Positions 4,899 through 5,217 of a DNA stretch of 5,217 nucleotides are shown in pieces. The stretch lies in assembly GCA_014382915.1 (NCBI GenBank), contig JACNIV010000105.1, forward strand, positions 1 to 5,217, given 5' to 3'. Each line of letters starts with the position of its first letter. Position 1 is the stretch's first letter. The translations under genes and the position numbers were made by a program. The DNA comes from Candidatus Cloacimonadota bacterium. GTDB taxonomy: Bacteria; Cloacimonadota; Cloacimonadia; Cloacimonadales; TCS61. The notes below the pieces were generated by a model. That model saw only the letters and a list, made by a program, of their open reading frames with translations, made no database searches and was not told the DNA's origin.

Positions 4899-5217
4899 TT
4901 AGAATCTGCGATGCAGACCGATCCAGGGAGAAATGGCATCATGAGTTGCAAGATCGGTATAAAGGAAATTATTATGGAATTTGATACTTGTGGAAAGTGA
5001 CCACTTTTTGTAATTCCAGAAGAAACCATTGAACATTTGCCATTCTGTGGCTACATGAGTACCAATCACTCCGTTCGCATCATAAAAATCACCTTGATCT
5101 TCGGAATAAGCATTAGAAAATCCGAAATCCGACCAACCTTGATAAGTCAAGTTGAAATCTTCACTGAATTTCTTCAGATTTGTATACCAGTTAATTGCTG
5201 CAACCCAGCCAGCATCT
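4899..5217 (-). CDS. Outer-membrane beta-barrel protein, C-terminal part (5' truncated by window edge)
   Basis: The minus-strand frame is open from the right edge to the TAA at 4899-4901, giving 105 visible residues. A TTG at 5150 is not the start, because residues before it (DAGWVAAINWYTNLKKF) continue the same strand pattern. Seen: alternating aromatic/polar segments (LTYQGWSDFGF, WQMFNGFFWNYKKWSLS, SIKFHNNFLY) and a C-terminal Phe (PWIGLHRRF), as in barrels inserted by the Bam complex. The run of a GF-D segment, an EWQ--NGFFWN block and a K-NNF strand faintly recalls DUF5020 or Tsx-like nucleoside-channel proteins, but this is weak. The gene ends in a strong terminator, so it is the last gene of its transcript. 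A barrel is likely; the specific family is open. Confidence 0.72.
   Translation of the reverse strand, partial: DAGWVAAINWYTNLKKFSEDFNLTYQGWSDFGFSNAYSEDQGDFYDANGVIGTHVATEWQMFNGFFWNYKKWSLSTSIKFHNNFLYTDLATHDAISPWIGLHRRF

Overview
The window reads as chromosomal DNA of an AT-rich, Gram-negative bacterium. Two gene fragments at the window edges encode outer-membrane beta-barrel proteins, and the genes between them are cell-envelope or surface-glycan genes. The style (A/T-rich codons, Wzi-like barrel, GT2 enzyme with C-terminal membrane helices, SPASM radical SAM protein) would suit an uncultured lineage such as Cloacimonadota or the wider Bacteroidota/FCB group. That placement is an impression from protein character, not a proven assignment.

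Layout: (1) 1-962, plus strand, the C-terminal part of a Wzi-like capsule-assembly barrel, open through the left edge. (2) 962-1999, plus strand, a membrane-anchored family 2 glycosyltransferase whose ATG overlaps the previous stop by one base. (3) 1996-2601, minus strand, a NodB-type polysaccharide deacetylase, convergent with the glycosyltransferase and overlapping it by four bases. (4) 2602-2719, a short divergent promoter region. (5) 2720-3598, plus strand, an integral membrane protein of the flippase-like/LPG synthase transmembrane family. (6) 3595-4617, minus strand, a radical SAM/SPASM protein, again convergent with a four-base overlap. (7) 4618-4898, an intergenic stretch with a good minus-strand promoter, a perfect 12-bp inverted repeat inside a possible 30-codon small ORF, a REP-like palindrome and a strong minus-strand terminator. 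(8) 4899-5217, minus strand, the C-terminal part of a second outer-membrane barrel, open through the right edge.

Taken together, the sugar transferase, deacetylase and lipid-flippase-like protein suggest building and N-deacetylating a lipid-linked or surface sugar, with the Wzi-like protein at the outer membrane. The logic is reminiscent of ArnC/ArnD plus a flippase, but this is inference from family membership and adjacency. The substrate of the radical SAM enzyme cannot be read from the sequence. The most unusual parts are the two exact four-base convergent stop overlaps with no terminator between genes, and the structured intergenic region 4618-4898.
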